A DNA stretch of 64,000 nt from Syntrophomonas sp. DTU018 (GCA_001513155.1 LFSR01000002.1:1-64000); one strand, 5' to 3'. Numbered from the stretch's first letter, positions 34,781-42,835 are shown. Made by a program: numbers and translations. Notes: generated by a model not told the origin, from the sequence alone.

Positions 34781-35010
34781 GCAGGAGCGTTAGCCAGGAG
34801 GCAGTAGTATTAGCCAGGCGAATGACTTACGACAAGCCGTGGCAACCCACGGCGCAACTGAGGGCTGCGAAGGGGAGCGAGAATCAGGATGTTTCGAGCA
34901 GCGAGTACTGAGTGCATGGATGCCGAATTACGAGCGGTCCCCTTCGCACTTAAAGTTTGCCGATGTGTTGCAGGCGAGGAGTACCGGAGCGAGCCGACTA
35001 ATACTCCTGC
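34781..35010. repeat. R2 element, long copy
   Basis: This fills most of the 34781-35093 gap. The left end is GCAGGAGCGTTAGCC and the right end is GACTAATACTCCTGC, inverted relative to each other. The interior 34800-34880 matches, in reverse complement, 42949-43017 (CGCTCCCCTTCGCAGCCCTC). Bases 34968-35010 match the short copy at 16600-16652. It contains no open frame with family resemblance. Confidence 0.75.
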
Positions 35011-35093
35011 CGAGCAATAAATCTACATAGGGATTACTACACCTCTTGTGTGGCTCGCGAAGACACTTCTTGTGGGCATTGACTGATGGTTGG

Positions 35094-35888
35094 TTAACCC
35101 AATAATAAGCGGTCATTATCCAGTTCCTGGCCGCTGCGGCGACCGAACAGCTCAATCAGCTTGTCCACCGTCATCTTCCGGCGCTCCTCGCCGGAGATAT
35201 CCAGGATAATACGGCCGTCGTGCATCATGATAGTACGGGTCCCGTATTCCAAGGCGGCTTTCATATTATGGGTAACCATCAGGGTACACAACTGGTGCTG
35301 CTCCACCAGTTCCTTGGTTAAATACAGTACCTGACGGGCTGCTGAGGGATCCAGAGCTGCGGTGTGCTCATCCAGCAAAAGCAGCTTTGGTTTGACAATG
35401 GTAGCCATGAGCAGAGTTAAAGCCTGCCGCTGGCCTCCGGAGAGCAAACCTACCTTTTGTTTCATGCGATTTTCCAGCCCCAGTCCCAGACGGGCCAGGT
35501 GCTCCCGGAACAAGGCCAGGTCAGCTTTACGTATTCCCCACTGGAGACCATGGGGTTTACCTTTGGCGTACGCCATAGCCAGGTTTTCTTCAATGGTCAT
35601 ATCAAAGGCGGTTCCTTTGAGAGGATCCTGAAACACCCGGCCAATGTACTGAGATCTTTTATATTCAGGCCAATAGGTTATATCCATGCCGTCCAGAACA
35701 ATACTGCCTTTATCTGGCTCATAAACCCCGGCTATGCAGTTCAGCAGGGTAGACTTGCCGGCACCATTTCCCCCGATAACGGTTACAAATTCCCCGGCTT
35801 CCAAAGTCAGGTCTACCTCATCCACAGCCAATTTTTCATTAATACTGCCCATAGAAAAGGTCTTGCTCAAACTACGGATTTCCAGCAT
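35094..35888 (-). CDS. ABC ATPase of a TrpXYZ-like importer
   Basis: 264 residues from ATG 35886-35888 (AAGGAGG upstream; an earlier in-frame codon at 35912 would lie deeper in the permease gene). Walker A GGNGAGKST, signature LLSGGQRQ and Walker B LLLLDEHTAALDPS are present; note DEH rather than DEP after Walker B, as is common in this family. It overlaps the permease gene by 17 bases. It is the last gene of a T-box-controlled ABC cluster with the permease at 35872 and the binding protein at 36976. Confidence 0.88.
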   Translation of the reverse strand: MLEIRSLSKTFSMGSINEKLAVDEVDLTLEAGEFVTVIGGNGAGKSTLLNCIAGVYEPDKGSIVLDGMDITYWPEYKRSQYIGRVFQDPLKGTAFDMTIEENLAMAYAKGKPHGLQWGIRKADLALFREHLARLGLGLENRMKQKVGLLSGGQRQALTLLMATIVKPKLLLLDEHTAALDPSAARQVLYLTKELVEQHQLCTLMVTHNMKAALEYGTRTIMMHDGRIILDISGEERRKMTVDKLIELFGRRSGQELDNDRLLLG

Positions 35889-36798
35889 TATCTTTAACCT
35901 CCTTGTGGGCATAGGAACGGGAGCGTTTCTGCCGGGACATGAGACCTTCTTTTATTACCGGGCTGGAAAGAGCGATGGTTACTATTATAGCCGAGACCAG
36001 CTTGAGGTCGGTGGGCGGCATGCCCAGGTGCAGAGCGATGGCAATTACCAGGCGGTACAGCATGGCTCCCAGTACCACCGCAAGCAGGCGGCGCAGCAGG
36101 GAACTGGTGCCAAAGAGCACTTCTCCGATAATTACCGAGGCCAGGCCGATTATGACCATCCCAACGCCCATGCTGATATCAGCAAAGGACTGGTACTGGG
36201 CAATCATAGCTCCCGACAGGGCTACCAGGGTGTTGGCCAGCCCCAGTCCGAACAGTATGGTGATATTGGTATTTACACCTACTGCCCGCACCATTTGATC
36301 ATTGTCACCGGTAGCTCTCAAGACCAAACCAAAGCGGGTCTGCAGGAACAAATACAGTAAGAGTATTACTGCCAGCAGCAAGACTAAAGGAAGCAGCCAG
36401 TGAGTCTGGGCTTCCACAGGGGTCCCTTGCAGGGAATTGAAAACCGTAGGCTGATTCAGCAAAGGGATGTTAGCACGGTTAGCCATAACCCGCAAGTTTA
36501 TAGAATAAAGACCCAGCATCACCAGTATACCTGCCAGCAGGGGCTGGATTTTCAGCTTGGTGTACAGCAAAGCCGTTACATTGCCCGCCAGCCATCCCGC
36601 CACCATAGCTGCCGGTAAAGCCAGGAAAGGATGACCCATAGTACATAGCATAGCTGAGACAGCAGCCCCCAGCGTGAAGCTGCTGTCTACAGTCAGATCA
36701 GGCATATTAAGAGTGCGAAAGGAGATAAATACTCCCAGAGCCATAATGGCATAAATTATGCCCAGCTCCAGTGAACCCTGCAAAGCTAGTAGACTCAT
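35872..36798 (-). CDS. ABC permease of a TrpXYZ-like importer
   Basis: 308 residues with eight to nine helices, similar in plan to the LivH/BPD_transp_2 group (GIIYAIMALGVFISFRTLNM, DLTVDSSFTLGAAVSAML). The order binding protein - permease - ATPase matches the predicted tryptophan/tyrosine transporter TrpXYZ. It is separated from the binding-protein gene by 177 bases that hold an R1 repeat, an unusual interruption inside the operon. Confidence 0.85.
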   Translation of the reverse strand: MSLLALQGSLELGIIYAIMALGVFISFRTLNMPDLTVDSSFTLGAAVSAMLCTMGHPFLALPAAMVAGWLAGNVTALLYTKLKIQPLLAGILVMLGLYSINLRVMANRANIPLLNQPTVFNSLQGTPVEAQTHWLLPLVLLLAVILLLYLFLQTRFGLVLRATGDNDQMVRAVGVNTNITILFGLGLANTLVALSGAMIAQYQSFADISMGVGMVIIGLASVIIGEVLFGTSSLLRRLLAVVLGAMLYRLVIAIALHLGMPPTDLKLVSAIIVTIALSSPVIKEGLMSRQKRSRSYAHKEVKDNAGNP

Positions 36799-36846
36799 TG
36801 GCCCAATGCCCCTTTAGTATATAAATTGGTAACTCGACAGCTATAA

Positions 36847-36967
36847 TGACATTGCTGTAAAAACGACTGCGCTTTGTCATCGGAGCGCGTAGCGCGTGGC
36901 GATCTCGTTCACATACTTGCAGGCACCGTTTCAGATTGCTTCGCTGTGCTCGCAATGACACCATGAG
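36847..36967. repeat. R1-family copy inside the TrpXYZ-like operon
   Basis: Two half-units with TTTGTCATCGGAGCGCGTAG...GTGGCGATCTC and AGATTGCTTCGCTGTGCTCGCAATGACA. It lacks the CAGACTGTC terminal ends of full R1, so it is a partial or older copy. It lies between the binding-protein and permease genes of one operon. Confidence 0.75.
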
Positions 36968-36975
36968 GGCCTTTT

Positions 36976-37980
36976 CTATTCAAATATTTCCACCGCTTCA
37001 TTAAGAACATCTTCGGGTATAGTAACGCCGATAGCATCAGCGGTGGTTTTGTTCAGGTATATTTGCATATCCTTCATGGTCTTGACCGGAATGTCCCCCG
37101 GGTTTGCACCTTCGAGTATCTGGGCGGCTATATTGGCAGTCTCCTGGCCTAGTTCAACGTAATTGATACCGCAGGTGGCCAAGCCTCCATCCTTAACCAT
37201 GGAATCAGCCCCTACGTAAACCGGTATTTTAGCCTGATTGGCTACCTGAGCTACCACTGGCATAGCCGAGGCAATAGTATTGTCTATGGGAGAGAATATA
37301 GCATCAGCTTTGCCCGCCAGAGATGCGGTGGCCTGCTGTACCTCCGAAGAGTTCGAAACCGTCGCCTCAACCACAGTTAGGCCGTTTTTGGCGGCATATT
37401 CTTTAAGGTCGTTAATAACCGATATGGAATTGGTTTCCCCGGAGTTGTACAGTGCTCCTATGGTTTTGACATTCGGGGTAATGCGCATGGCCAATTCCAT
37501 AATTTGCTCCGCTGAGACTGCATCCGAGGTGCCGGTTACATTGCCGCCCGGTTTTTCCAGGCTGTCAACCAGTCCCGAACCTACTGGATCAGTGCAGGCG
37601 GAAAATACCACCGGTATTTCCTTGGTCTCACCCACCGCTGCCTGGGCGGAAGGAGTAGCAATAGCCACAATCATGTCATAGCGGTTGTTGGAAAACTTCT
37701 GGCATATGGTTTTAAGGTTAGTCTGGTCATTTTGGGCATTTTGATAATCGATGATAATATTTTCCCCGTCTTTGTAACCCAATTCTGCCAGGTGATCAAT
37801 GAAGGCTTCACGAATGGTGTTAAGGGAAGGATGCTCCACAATCTGGACAATACCGATTTTGATTTGCTCCTCAGCAGGGGACTGACTGGCATTGTCACCA
37901 GCGGAAGAACACCCCGCTGCGGATACCAGCAGCATAACCGCAAGCAACAGAGATACCGTAATCGACACAGCTCTTTTCAT
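36976..37980 (-). CDS. ABC substrate-binding lipoprotein, TrpX-like
   Basis: 334 residues with a lipoprotein signal (LLVSAAGCSS) and the type I periplasmic fold of the PF04392 group (KIGIVQIVEHPSLNTIREAF, VVFSACTDPVGSGLV, DAIFSPIDNTIASAMP). Members next to a Trp T-box have been proposed as tryptophan binders (TrpX), which fits the T-box directly upstream. ATG start behind AAAGGAGG. First gene of the importer operon. Confidence 0.87.
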   Translation of the reverse strand: MKRAVSITVSLLLAVMLLVSAAGCSSAGDNASQSPAEEQIKIGIVQIVEHPSLNTIREAFIDHLAELGYKDGENIIIDYQNAQNDQTNLKTICQKFSNNRYDMIVAIATPSAQAAVGETKEIPVVFSACTDPVGSGLVDSLEKPGGNVTGTSDAVSAEQIMELAMRITPNVKTIGALYNSGETNSISVINDLKEYAAKNGLTVVEATVSNSSEVQQATASLAGKADAIFSPIDNTIASAMPVVAQVANQAKIPVYVGADSMVKDGGLATCGINYVELGQETANIAAQILEGANPGDIPVKTMKDMQIYLNKTTADAIGVTIPEDVLNEAVEIFE

Positions 37981-38027
37981 TCCAATTCCTCCTTTAATAT
38001 TTGTATTATTAATTTATCTGGGGTGCT

Positions 38028-38068
38028 CAACTCTGCTCAGCTCATCTCAACTCCACTCCACTCATCTT
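38028..38068. repeat. Low-complexity CTCAACT-like run in the leader of the TrpX-like gene
   Basis: A run of short imperfect repeats (CTCAACTC, CTCAGCTC, CTCAACTCCACTCCACTC) between the T-box terminator and the start codon. It has no coding sense; slippage-prone tract. Confidence 0.5.
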
Positions 38069-38097
38069 AGATGGAGGTTTTGGAATGGCCGGCAAAT

Positions 38098-38360
38098 AAA
38101 AAACACCTATCCTTAAGTATAAGGACAGATGTACTATCTGCGGTGCCACCTTATTTGGTACCGAAGTACCCGCTCACAGAGTGCTGACACACCCATAGCC
38201 CTTTAACGCAGGCCAAGCGTTGCAAGCTACTGCAGTCCAGGGGGACTGGTTCACTCCACCCTCCGAGGCCCATTTATCCACTCCATATCCCGCCGGGATT
38301 CCAGCTTGCCCCGACTCTCTGTAGGGCTGGCAGTGGTTTTACTCCCTCATCATCAGTTTG
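38098..38360 (-). promoter_or_regulatory. T-box leader, probable tryptophan specificity
   Basis: Read on the minus strand it has an early GGAGTA element, AGAGAG further on, and the diagnostic T-box sequence AATAAGGTGGCACCGC (complement of 38140-38155). A terminator follows with a 13-bp stem including G-U pairs (loop UACU) and a T run at 38098-38104. A TGG followed by A (complement of 38256-38258) sits in the position expected for the specifier loop, indicating tRNA-Trp. Uncharged tRNA binding would let transcription run into the TrpXYZ-like genes. Confidence 0.88.
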
Positions 38361-38366
38361 TCAACA

Positions 38367-38395
38367 TAATAACCAGAGCCCCGACCAATTGTCAA
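38367..38395 (-). promoter_or_regulatory. Sigma-A promoter of the T-box transcript
   Basis: On the minus strand TTGACA (complement of 38390-38395), a 17-base spacer and TTATTA (complement of 38367-38372). Transcription would start about 38360, giving a leader that begins just before the T-box stem I. Confidence 0.65.
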
Positions 38396-38430
38396 TCCTA
38401 TTTAATGGCCAGGGAAGTTATCTTTGCCAA

Positions 38431-38733
38431 TTAATATTGAAAGTTGACGTAAGCTTCCCCCACTTCCCGGGCATAAGCCTCCAACTGCTGGCGGTCCATG
38501 GGCGGAAGTATCTTCACGGGCATAGTTTCATGGCAGCGGGGGCAAACCACCTTAAAGTTCTCCCATTGCTGGGGATGGTCGGCAAGCTGCAGCAGCACGT
38601 AAATAAGGGTGGGAGTAGACTTGCCGTTTTCCGAGAACTTGGAGGCGGTCTCCAGGGTCCAGTTATACTCATTAACATAGTTCCCGCACCGGGGACAATA
38701 GATCATCAACTGGGCTGTTTCACTAAGGCGCAT
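38431..38733 (-). CDS. Small CPxC zinc-ribbon-like protein, paralogue 1
   Basis: 100 residues from ATG 38731-38733. An opening LMIYCPRCGNYVNEYNWTL with a CPRC pair is matched near the C terminus by a second CPRC (VVCPRCHETMP), so a zinc ribbon is likely. It is clearly paralogous to the divergent gene at 38838: both have LMIxCPxC, NEYNWTLxTA, F-S, a Leu-rich middle, and CPRC. Function unknown. The spacing to a Shine-Dalgarno is loose (AAGAAG about 11 bases upstream), so the start is moderately sure. Confidence 0.7.
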   Translation of the reverse strand: MRLSETAQLMIYCPRCGNYVNEYNWTLETASKFSENGKSTPTLIYVLLQLADHPQQWENFKVVCPRCHETMPVKILPPMDRQQLEAYAREVGEAYVNFQY

Positions 38734-38837
38734 ACTGGTTTCACTTCTTTTCCTAATTAGATGCCGGCATTGATTATAATATAATAAAAAGCTGATTAGC
38801 AAAAGTAACTGTCGAAATAGCATAAGGAGAGGTTTGC

Positions 38838-39146
38838 ATGGGTCTGAGACAACAGCCTGCCGAATTAATGATACGCTGTCCGGAATGCAAAAGACTGTCC
38901 AATGAATACAACTGGACTCTCAAAACCGCAGCTCATTTTTCCATAGGAGAGGAAACCTGTCCCTCCGTTCTGCAGGTAATACTGGCTACTCTGGAAGGGC
39001 AGGGCGATATGTTCGATGGGTACCGTATGATTTGCCCTCGTTGTAATTATGGAATAGATTTTTCCCGTATTGATCTTCCTGACTATGATGCGGTTATGAA
39101 CTATGCCCAGCTGGTGGGAGAGGATTACTGCCAGGGATGGTATTGA
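38838..39146 (+). CDS. Small CPxC zinc-ribbon-like protein, paralogue 2
   Basis: 102 residues behind AAGGAGAGG. It has LMIRCPECKRLSNEYNWTL, then a helical middle (VLQVILATLEGQ) and MICPRCNYGIDFS, ending DYCQGWY. It aligns along its length with the divergent gene at 38431, so a duplication with inversion is evident. No catalytic motif is visible. A role in metal binding or as a small nucleic-acid-binding protein is possible but unproven. Confidence 0.75.
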   Translation: MGLRQQPAELMIRCPECKRLSNEYNWTLKTAAHFSIGEETCPSVLQVILATLEGQGDMFDGYRMICPRCNYGIDFSRIDLPDYDAVMNYAQLVGEDYCQGWY

Positions 39147-39364
39147 TTGATGCCGCAAGTTAGGGATGTTCTAAGCAAATCCAAGATTCAATTAACATGA
39201 CGGCAGTTCCGGGCGGAATGGTTTGCTTGTTTGGACAACATCAGTTAAAATTTACCGATTCATGCTTGTGATGGAACATCATCCCCTGCTCGATTAGCCC
39301 AGTCTTGGGAAGTAAGGGAAAAAGGCGCTTCCCCTGGCATGGGATAATTGAGGAGGGCTTTTTA

Positions 39365-39463
39365 ATGTACTATGAAAAAACTTTTGATTTTGCGCAGATT
39401 TGCACTGCAAATGACTCTTTACAGAACCAACTCTTCCGGAGAAAAGAGATTTGTATGGCATAG
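39365..39463 (+). CDS. Possible 32-residue small protein
   Basis: An ATG at 39365 follows GAGGAGGG at the right distance and runs 32 codons (MYYEKTFDFAQIC... KEICMA) to a TAG. No family recognised. It may be a small protein or the first part of a lost gene. The rest of the 39147-39914 gap shows no convincing gene. Its right half is A+T-rich and carries a promoter candidate, and near 39324-39342 there is an imperfect GGGAAG...CTTCCC hairpin. Confidence 0.3.
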   Translation: MYYEKTFDFAQICTANDSLQNQLFRRKEICMA

Positions 39464-39768
39464 TATCCATCATAACATTGATCTCTCGCTAATGGCTTCT
39501 ACGTCCAGCGCATGTTTCCTGACCGCTGTTTTAAGGTATTTTTTCCGCTACGCTTGTCTATTGCTTTGATCCTGCCCGGCTCTTCCCGCAGAGCATGGAC
39601 TTTATGAAGTATACCCATTTTTGTTGGCATTTATCCAAGGGCCAACTGTAAAACTCAAGAAAAATCAAAAAAATTCATTTTACGACAAGGAGTCAAAATT
39701 TGGTGTTATAATTGATATTACAAAAACAAAAATGTTTGTGCTCTTTTACGACAGTTTTTGCGCATCAT

Positions 39769-39798
39769 TTGACAGCATGGTTTCTTTTCCCGTTATAT
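39769..39798 (+). promoter_or_regulatory. Candidate sigma-A promoter of the decayed flavoprotein gene
   Basis: TTGACA at 39769-39774 and TTATAT at 39793-39798 with an 18-base spacer, about 115 bases upstream of the TTG start. Confidence 0.45.
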
Positions 39799-39914
39799 CA
39801 TTCTTCAAAGATAAATCTCTGCTAAAGAAGAATGAAGGGAGTGATAATTACTTTAGGGAGGATTAGAGGTAACAAGTGGTTTTTCCCCATAATCTTTGAG
39901 AGGAGGACAATGAA

Positions 39915-41464
39915 TTGCACAGAGTTGGAAAGAAACTAGCCTGTCTTTTAGTGTTCGTGATGCTGTTTACTGTGGTAGGATGCGGAGGATCAGGTTCAAA
40001 AAGCGGTGAGCAGCCCGGAGGTCAATCTGATGTTCTTACCAAGGAAGCTGATGTGGTAGTAATTGGTGCCGGTACTTCCGGCATGTCCGCTGCTATTGAA
40101 GCAGCCAGTGAAGGTGCCAAAGTTATTCTTTTAGAAAAAATGGGTAAAGTGGGAGGAAGCAGCCGCTTTGCTGAGGGTATATTTGGTGCCGAAAGCCCGC
40201 TGCAAAAAGAGTTAGGTATTAATGTCAGCAAGATGGAAATACTGCGTAAATAGATGGAGTTCCACAATTACCGGGTTTCCGGTCCCCAATGGAAAGCCTT
40301 GATCGATGCCTCGGGTGATAATATTCAATGGCTTTTAGATTTGGGAGTGAAGTTTGCCATGGTAAGCAGCCCCGGTAAAGGGGAAAAAACCTGGCATGTT
40401 TATGATGGTTTCGGAGATGCTCTTTTCGATCAACATTTCTTGCCCAAAGCTGAAGAACTGGGGGTAGAGATATTACTCAACACTCCCGGAAAAGAATTGG
40501 TCATGGAAGATGGACGTATTGTGGGAGTGAAAGCGACAACCCCAGATAAAAAGGAACTGCTTATTAAATGCAAGGCTGCCATAATAGCAACTGGCGGATT
40601 TTCCGATGATCCGGAATTGGTGGCAGAATTAACTACCGACGATATGAGTCAGGTGGTTAATGGTGGAACCCCTGGCCATACCGGAGATGGAATTAAAATG
40701 GCCCGGGCAGTTGGCGCAGCCTCCAACGGTTGGGCTATATTCAGTAAAATAGGTCTCACCTTGGAGAATCATTCAGTTCATTCCCATATCAACACAGCCG
40801 CTGCTATGGAACCAAGCCTGTGGGTCAATAAATTTGGTGAACGCTACGTTAATGAGGATGTAATTTTCCATTATACCCGGGCTGCCAATGCAGTAGGAAC
40901 TCAACCCACTACCTATTCTATTATCGACAGCAATCTCCTGAATAAAATGGTGAACGAAGGTTGTTACAATGGTTTTGGAGCTTATGTGCTGCCTGGAACC
41001 AAGCTGGTTGACCTGCCTGGCGAGTTGGAAGAAGCTCTGGCCAGAGGTGGCAAAAATGTTTTCAAAGCTGATACTCTAGAGGAATTAGCTGATAAACTGG
41101 GAATTGATCGGGATACCTTCCTGGCCACTATCGACCGTTATAATGAATTCTGTGCTATGGGGCAGGATTTAGATTACGGCAAAGATCCTCAGTACCTTAA
41201 TGAAGTGAAACCGGTCCCTTCTATGCCTTCCATATCAAAGTCCTCAACCTCAACTCCATGGGCGGCATAAGAGTAAATCTTAAAAACGAAGTCCTCGATA
41301 AAGATTATAAGCCCATCCCAGGTTTGTATGCGGCAGGAATGGACTGTGACGGCTATACCGGAGATACATACGGTTTGAATATCCCCGGATCTTGTCAGGG
41401 TATTGCATTGTTCACGGGCAGAAATAGTGCCATTCATGCCGTAGAGTATATTAAAAGCCTATAG
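39915..41464 (+). pseudogene. FAD-binding reductase-like lipoprotein with in-frame TAG and a frameshift
   Basis: TTG 39915 behind AGGAGG starts a Sec-type lipoprotein signal (TVVGC, Cys23) and an FAD-binding domain (DVVVIGAGTSGMSAAIEAAS). A TAG at 40251-40253 interrupts the frame, which then continues with no shift at MEFHNYRVSGPQW. A second lesion, a missing base at the CCC run 41216-41218, shifts the end; restoring it gives FYAFHIKVLNLNSMGGIRV and the closing GLYAAGMDCDGYTGDTYGLN. It is a relative of the intact protein at 25873 but with Sec, not Tat, export. Like it, it lacks the GxNRLGG Arg motif (GLNIPGSCQG instead). Two independent lesions argue for a pseudogene. Confidence 0.85.
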
Positions 41465-41480
41465 TTTTAAATAATAAAAA

Positions 41481-41531
41481 GACATGAAGGGAACCTTTTC
41501 ATAGATTACTATGAACGGTTTCCTTCATGTC
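41481..41531 (+). terminator. Long imperfect hairpin after the decayed flavoprotein gene
   Basis: GACATGAAGGGAACC and CATAG pair with CTATG and GGTTTCCTTCATGTC, giving a ~20-bp stem with a small bulge. No strong T run follows. Confidence 0.6.
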
Positions 41532-41722
41532 CCTTAATAGCTTACAGGGAATAACTGGGGCAATATGTGCACGGAAATTCGTTGATACATTTGTTGGTTC
41601 CTAGGACCAAGATCGTCTGCTGCACCTTTATAGTGATCGGTATAGGAAATCGTTGATTGCAGAGGCAAACAGCCCTCGCCCGACGCTAATAAACTATTCC
41701 TGATGCAGGTAGGTAATTGGGG

Positions 41723-42064
41723 ATGAAGAAGAATGATATCTTATTGATCGTAATAGTTGCATTAATCAGCCTGGCTTTCTTATTTTTTTTGTATATACAG
41801 GGAAAAGGCGAGCGGCTAACTGCCGTTATTGTTCATAAGAATCAGGTTATTGAACGCATCGATCTGAGTAAAGTGGAAGAACCTCGAACCATAACGGTTT
41901 CCGGGTACTATACCAATATCATAAGAGTAGAAAAAGATCGGATAAGATTTGAACGCTCAGATTGCCCCGAACAGATCTGTGTTCATACCGGGTGGCTGAG
42001 CAAATTCGGTGATATTGCGGTATGTATGCCCAATCAAACCATTATCGATATCCAGAAAGATTAA
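41723..42064 (+). CDS. NusG-domain-II-like membrane-anchored protein
   Basis: 113 residues from ATG 41723 (TTG 41717 is the alternative). One amino-terminal helix (LLIVIVALISLAFLFFLYIQG) is followed by a small beta domain with SDCPEQICVHTGWLSKFGDIAVCMPNQ, the NusG_II pattern with two or three conserved Cys. Proteins of this family lie near flavin or Rnf-type electron-transfer genes, and the decayed flavoprotein just upstream fits that. Function not established. It ends at 42064 and is followed by a terminator that has been split by a repeat. Confidence 0.8.
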   Translation: MKKNDILLIVIVALISLAFLFFLYIQGKGERLTAVIVHKNQVIERIDLSKVEEPRTITVSGYYTNIIRVEKDRIRFERSDCPEQICVHTGWLSKFGDIAVCMPNQTIIDIQKD

Positions 42065-42156
42065 TTGCAGGAAATTGTTTAAATAAAGAACGGCAAAAAG
42101 ATTGAAGATCTCATCTTTGATCCGGATGGATACGATGAATTCACCCCAGAAAAGAC

Positions 42157-42190
42157 AACTCCCCGGAGGAGATAATCTTCCGGGGAGTTT
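42157..42190 (+). terminator. Terminator hairpin, left copy of a 34-bp direct repeat
   Basis: AACTCCCCGGA / TCCGGGGAGTT stem. The same 34 bases recur exactly at 42344-42377. This left copy has no T tract because R1 begins on the next base. Confidence 0.85.
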
Positions 42191-42343
42191 CAGACTGTCA
42201 AAGAAGTCTTTTAGCGGTTAGACATTCGAGATTGCCACGCCCCTCCGGGGCTCGCAATGACACATAAGATGGCCTTTTGGTATGTCATCGCGAGGAGCGT
42301 AGCGACGTGGCGATCTCTTTTAGCTAATTTTTTGACACTCTCC
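42191..42343 (+). repeat. R1 element, full 153-bp copy flanked by 34-bp direct repeats
   Basis: Begins CAGACTGTCAAAGAAGTC and ends TTTTTTGACACTCTCC. The interior half-units GAGATTGCCACGCCCC...CAATGACA and TGTCATCGCGAG...GTGGCGATCTC are inverted to one another, so the RNA or single strand can fold into one long hairpin. It is the inverted near-copy of 1774-1926. Both ends touch a perfect 34-bp duplicate of the terminator hairpin, exactly as expected for an inserted element with target duplication. Confidence 0.9.
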
Positions 42344-42381
42344 AACTCCCCGGAGGAGATAATCTTCCGGGGAGTTTTTTT
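42344..42381 (+). terminator. Terminator hairpin, right copy, with its T tract
   Basis: The same AACTCCCCGGA / TCCGGGGAGTT stem as at 42157, followed by seven T. Without the inserted element this would be the ordinary terminator of the NusG-II-like gene and its convergent neighbour. Confidence 0.9.
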
Positions 42382-42394
42382 GTTATGTAAATGG

Positions 42395-42835
42395 CTATTT
42401 GGAAGGTGGCAAGATCATGTAGTTGGTTACAGCGGTTGCAATCAGTTTATCCTCGTTGTTAAACGCTTCTCCGATCAGGTGGATGGTGGTTTTCCCTTTA
42501 GACTGGACCCGGGCTACGGTTTTTAAGGTATCGCCCAAGAAAATGGGACGATGGAAGGTGGTGCTGATATCAATGGTAGCGATAGGGACTTTGTCGGTTA
42601 TTAAATAGCACAAATGGCCAAAGGTGTTATCCAATGCTGCACATATCAGCCCACCTTGCATGGATCCGGCCAGATTCAAAAATTCTTCTTTGACAGGATA
42701 TATAACGGTAAGACTTTTTTCCGGAACATATTCCACTGTTTTTTGCTGCAGCAAAAAAGAACATCCTGGTCTTCTGTCTACCTTATTAAAGGTTCGCTTC
42801 AAAATTTCCTCACGATCGGTAATTGCTTCCTCCAT
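42395..42835 (-). CDS. Hot-dog thioesterase (PaaI/4HBT family)
   Basis: 146 residues from ATG 42833-42835 behind AAAGGGGGG. The hot-dog core is recognisable from NLAGSMQGGLICAALDNTFG (the central helix with Asp near the PaaI catalytic position) and TTFHRPIFLGDTLKTVARV. Such enzymes hydrolyse acyl-CoA thioesters and may relieve CoA sequestration in a fatty-acid-oxidising cell. Single gene. A longer in-frame start at 42868 lacks a Shine-Dalgarno. Confidence 0.85.
   Translation of the reverse strand: MEEAITDREEILKRTFNKVDRRPGCSFLLQQKTVEYVPEKSLTVIYPVKEEFLNLAGSMQGGLICAALDNTFGHLCYLITDKVPIATIDISTTFHRPIFLGDTLKTVARVQSKGKTTIHLIGEAFNNEDKLIATAVTNYMILPPSK

Noticed and set aside
39621-39866. 81-codon frame before the decayed flavoprotein
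   Set aside because: A+T-rich promoter region, no Shine-Dalgarno and low-complexity composition; a promoter candidate lies inside it.
40251-40253. UAG as pyrrolysine in the flavoprotein
   Set aside because: The gene also has a downstream frameshift and is not a methyltransferase of the MttB type; a nonsense mutation is simpler. Kept only as something to check.
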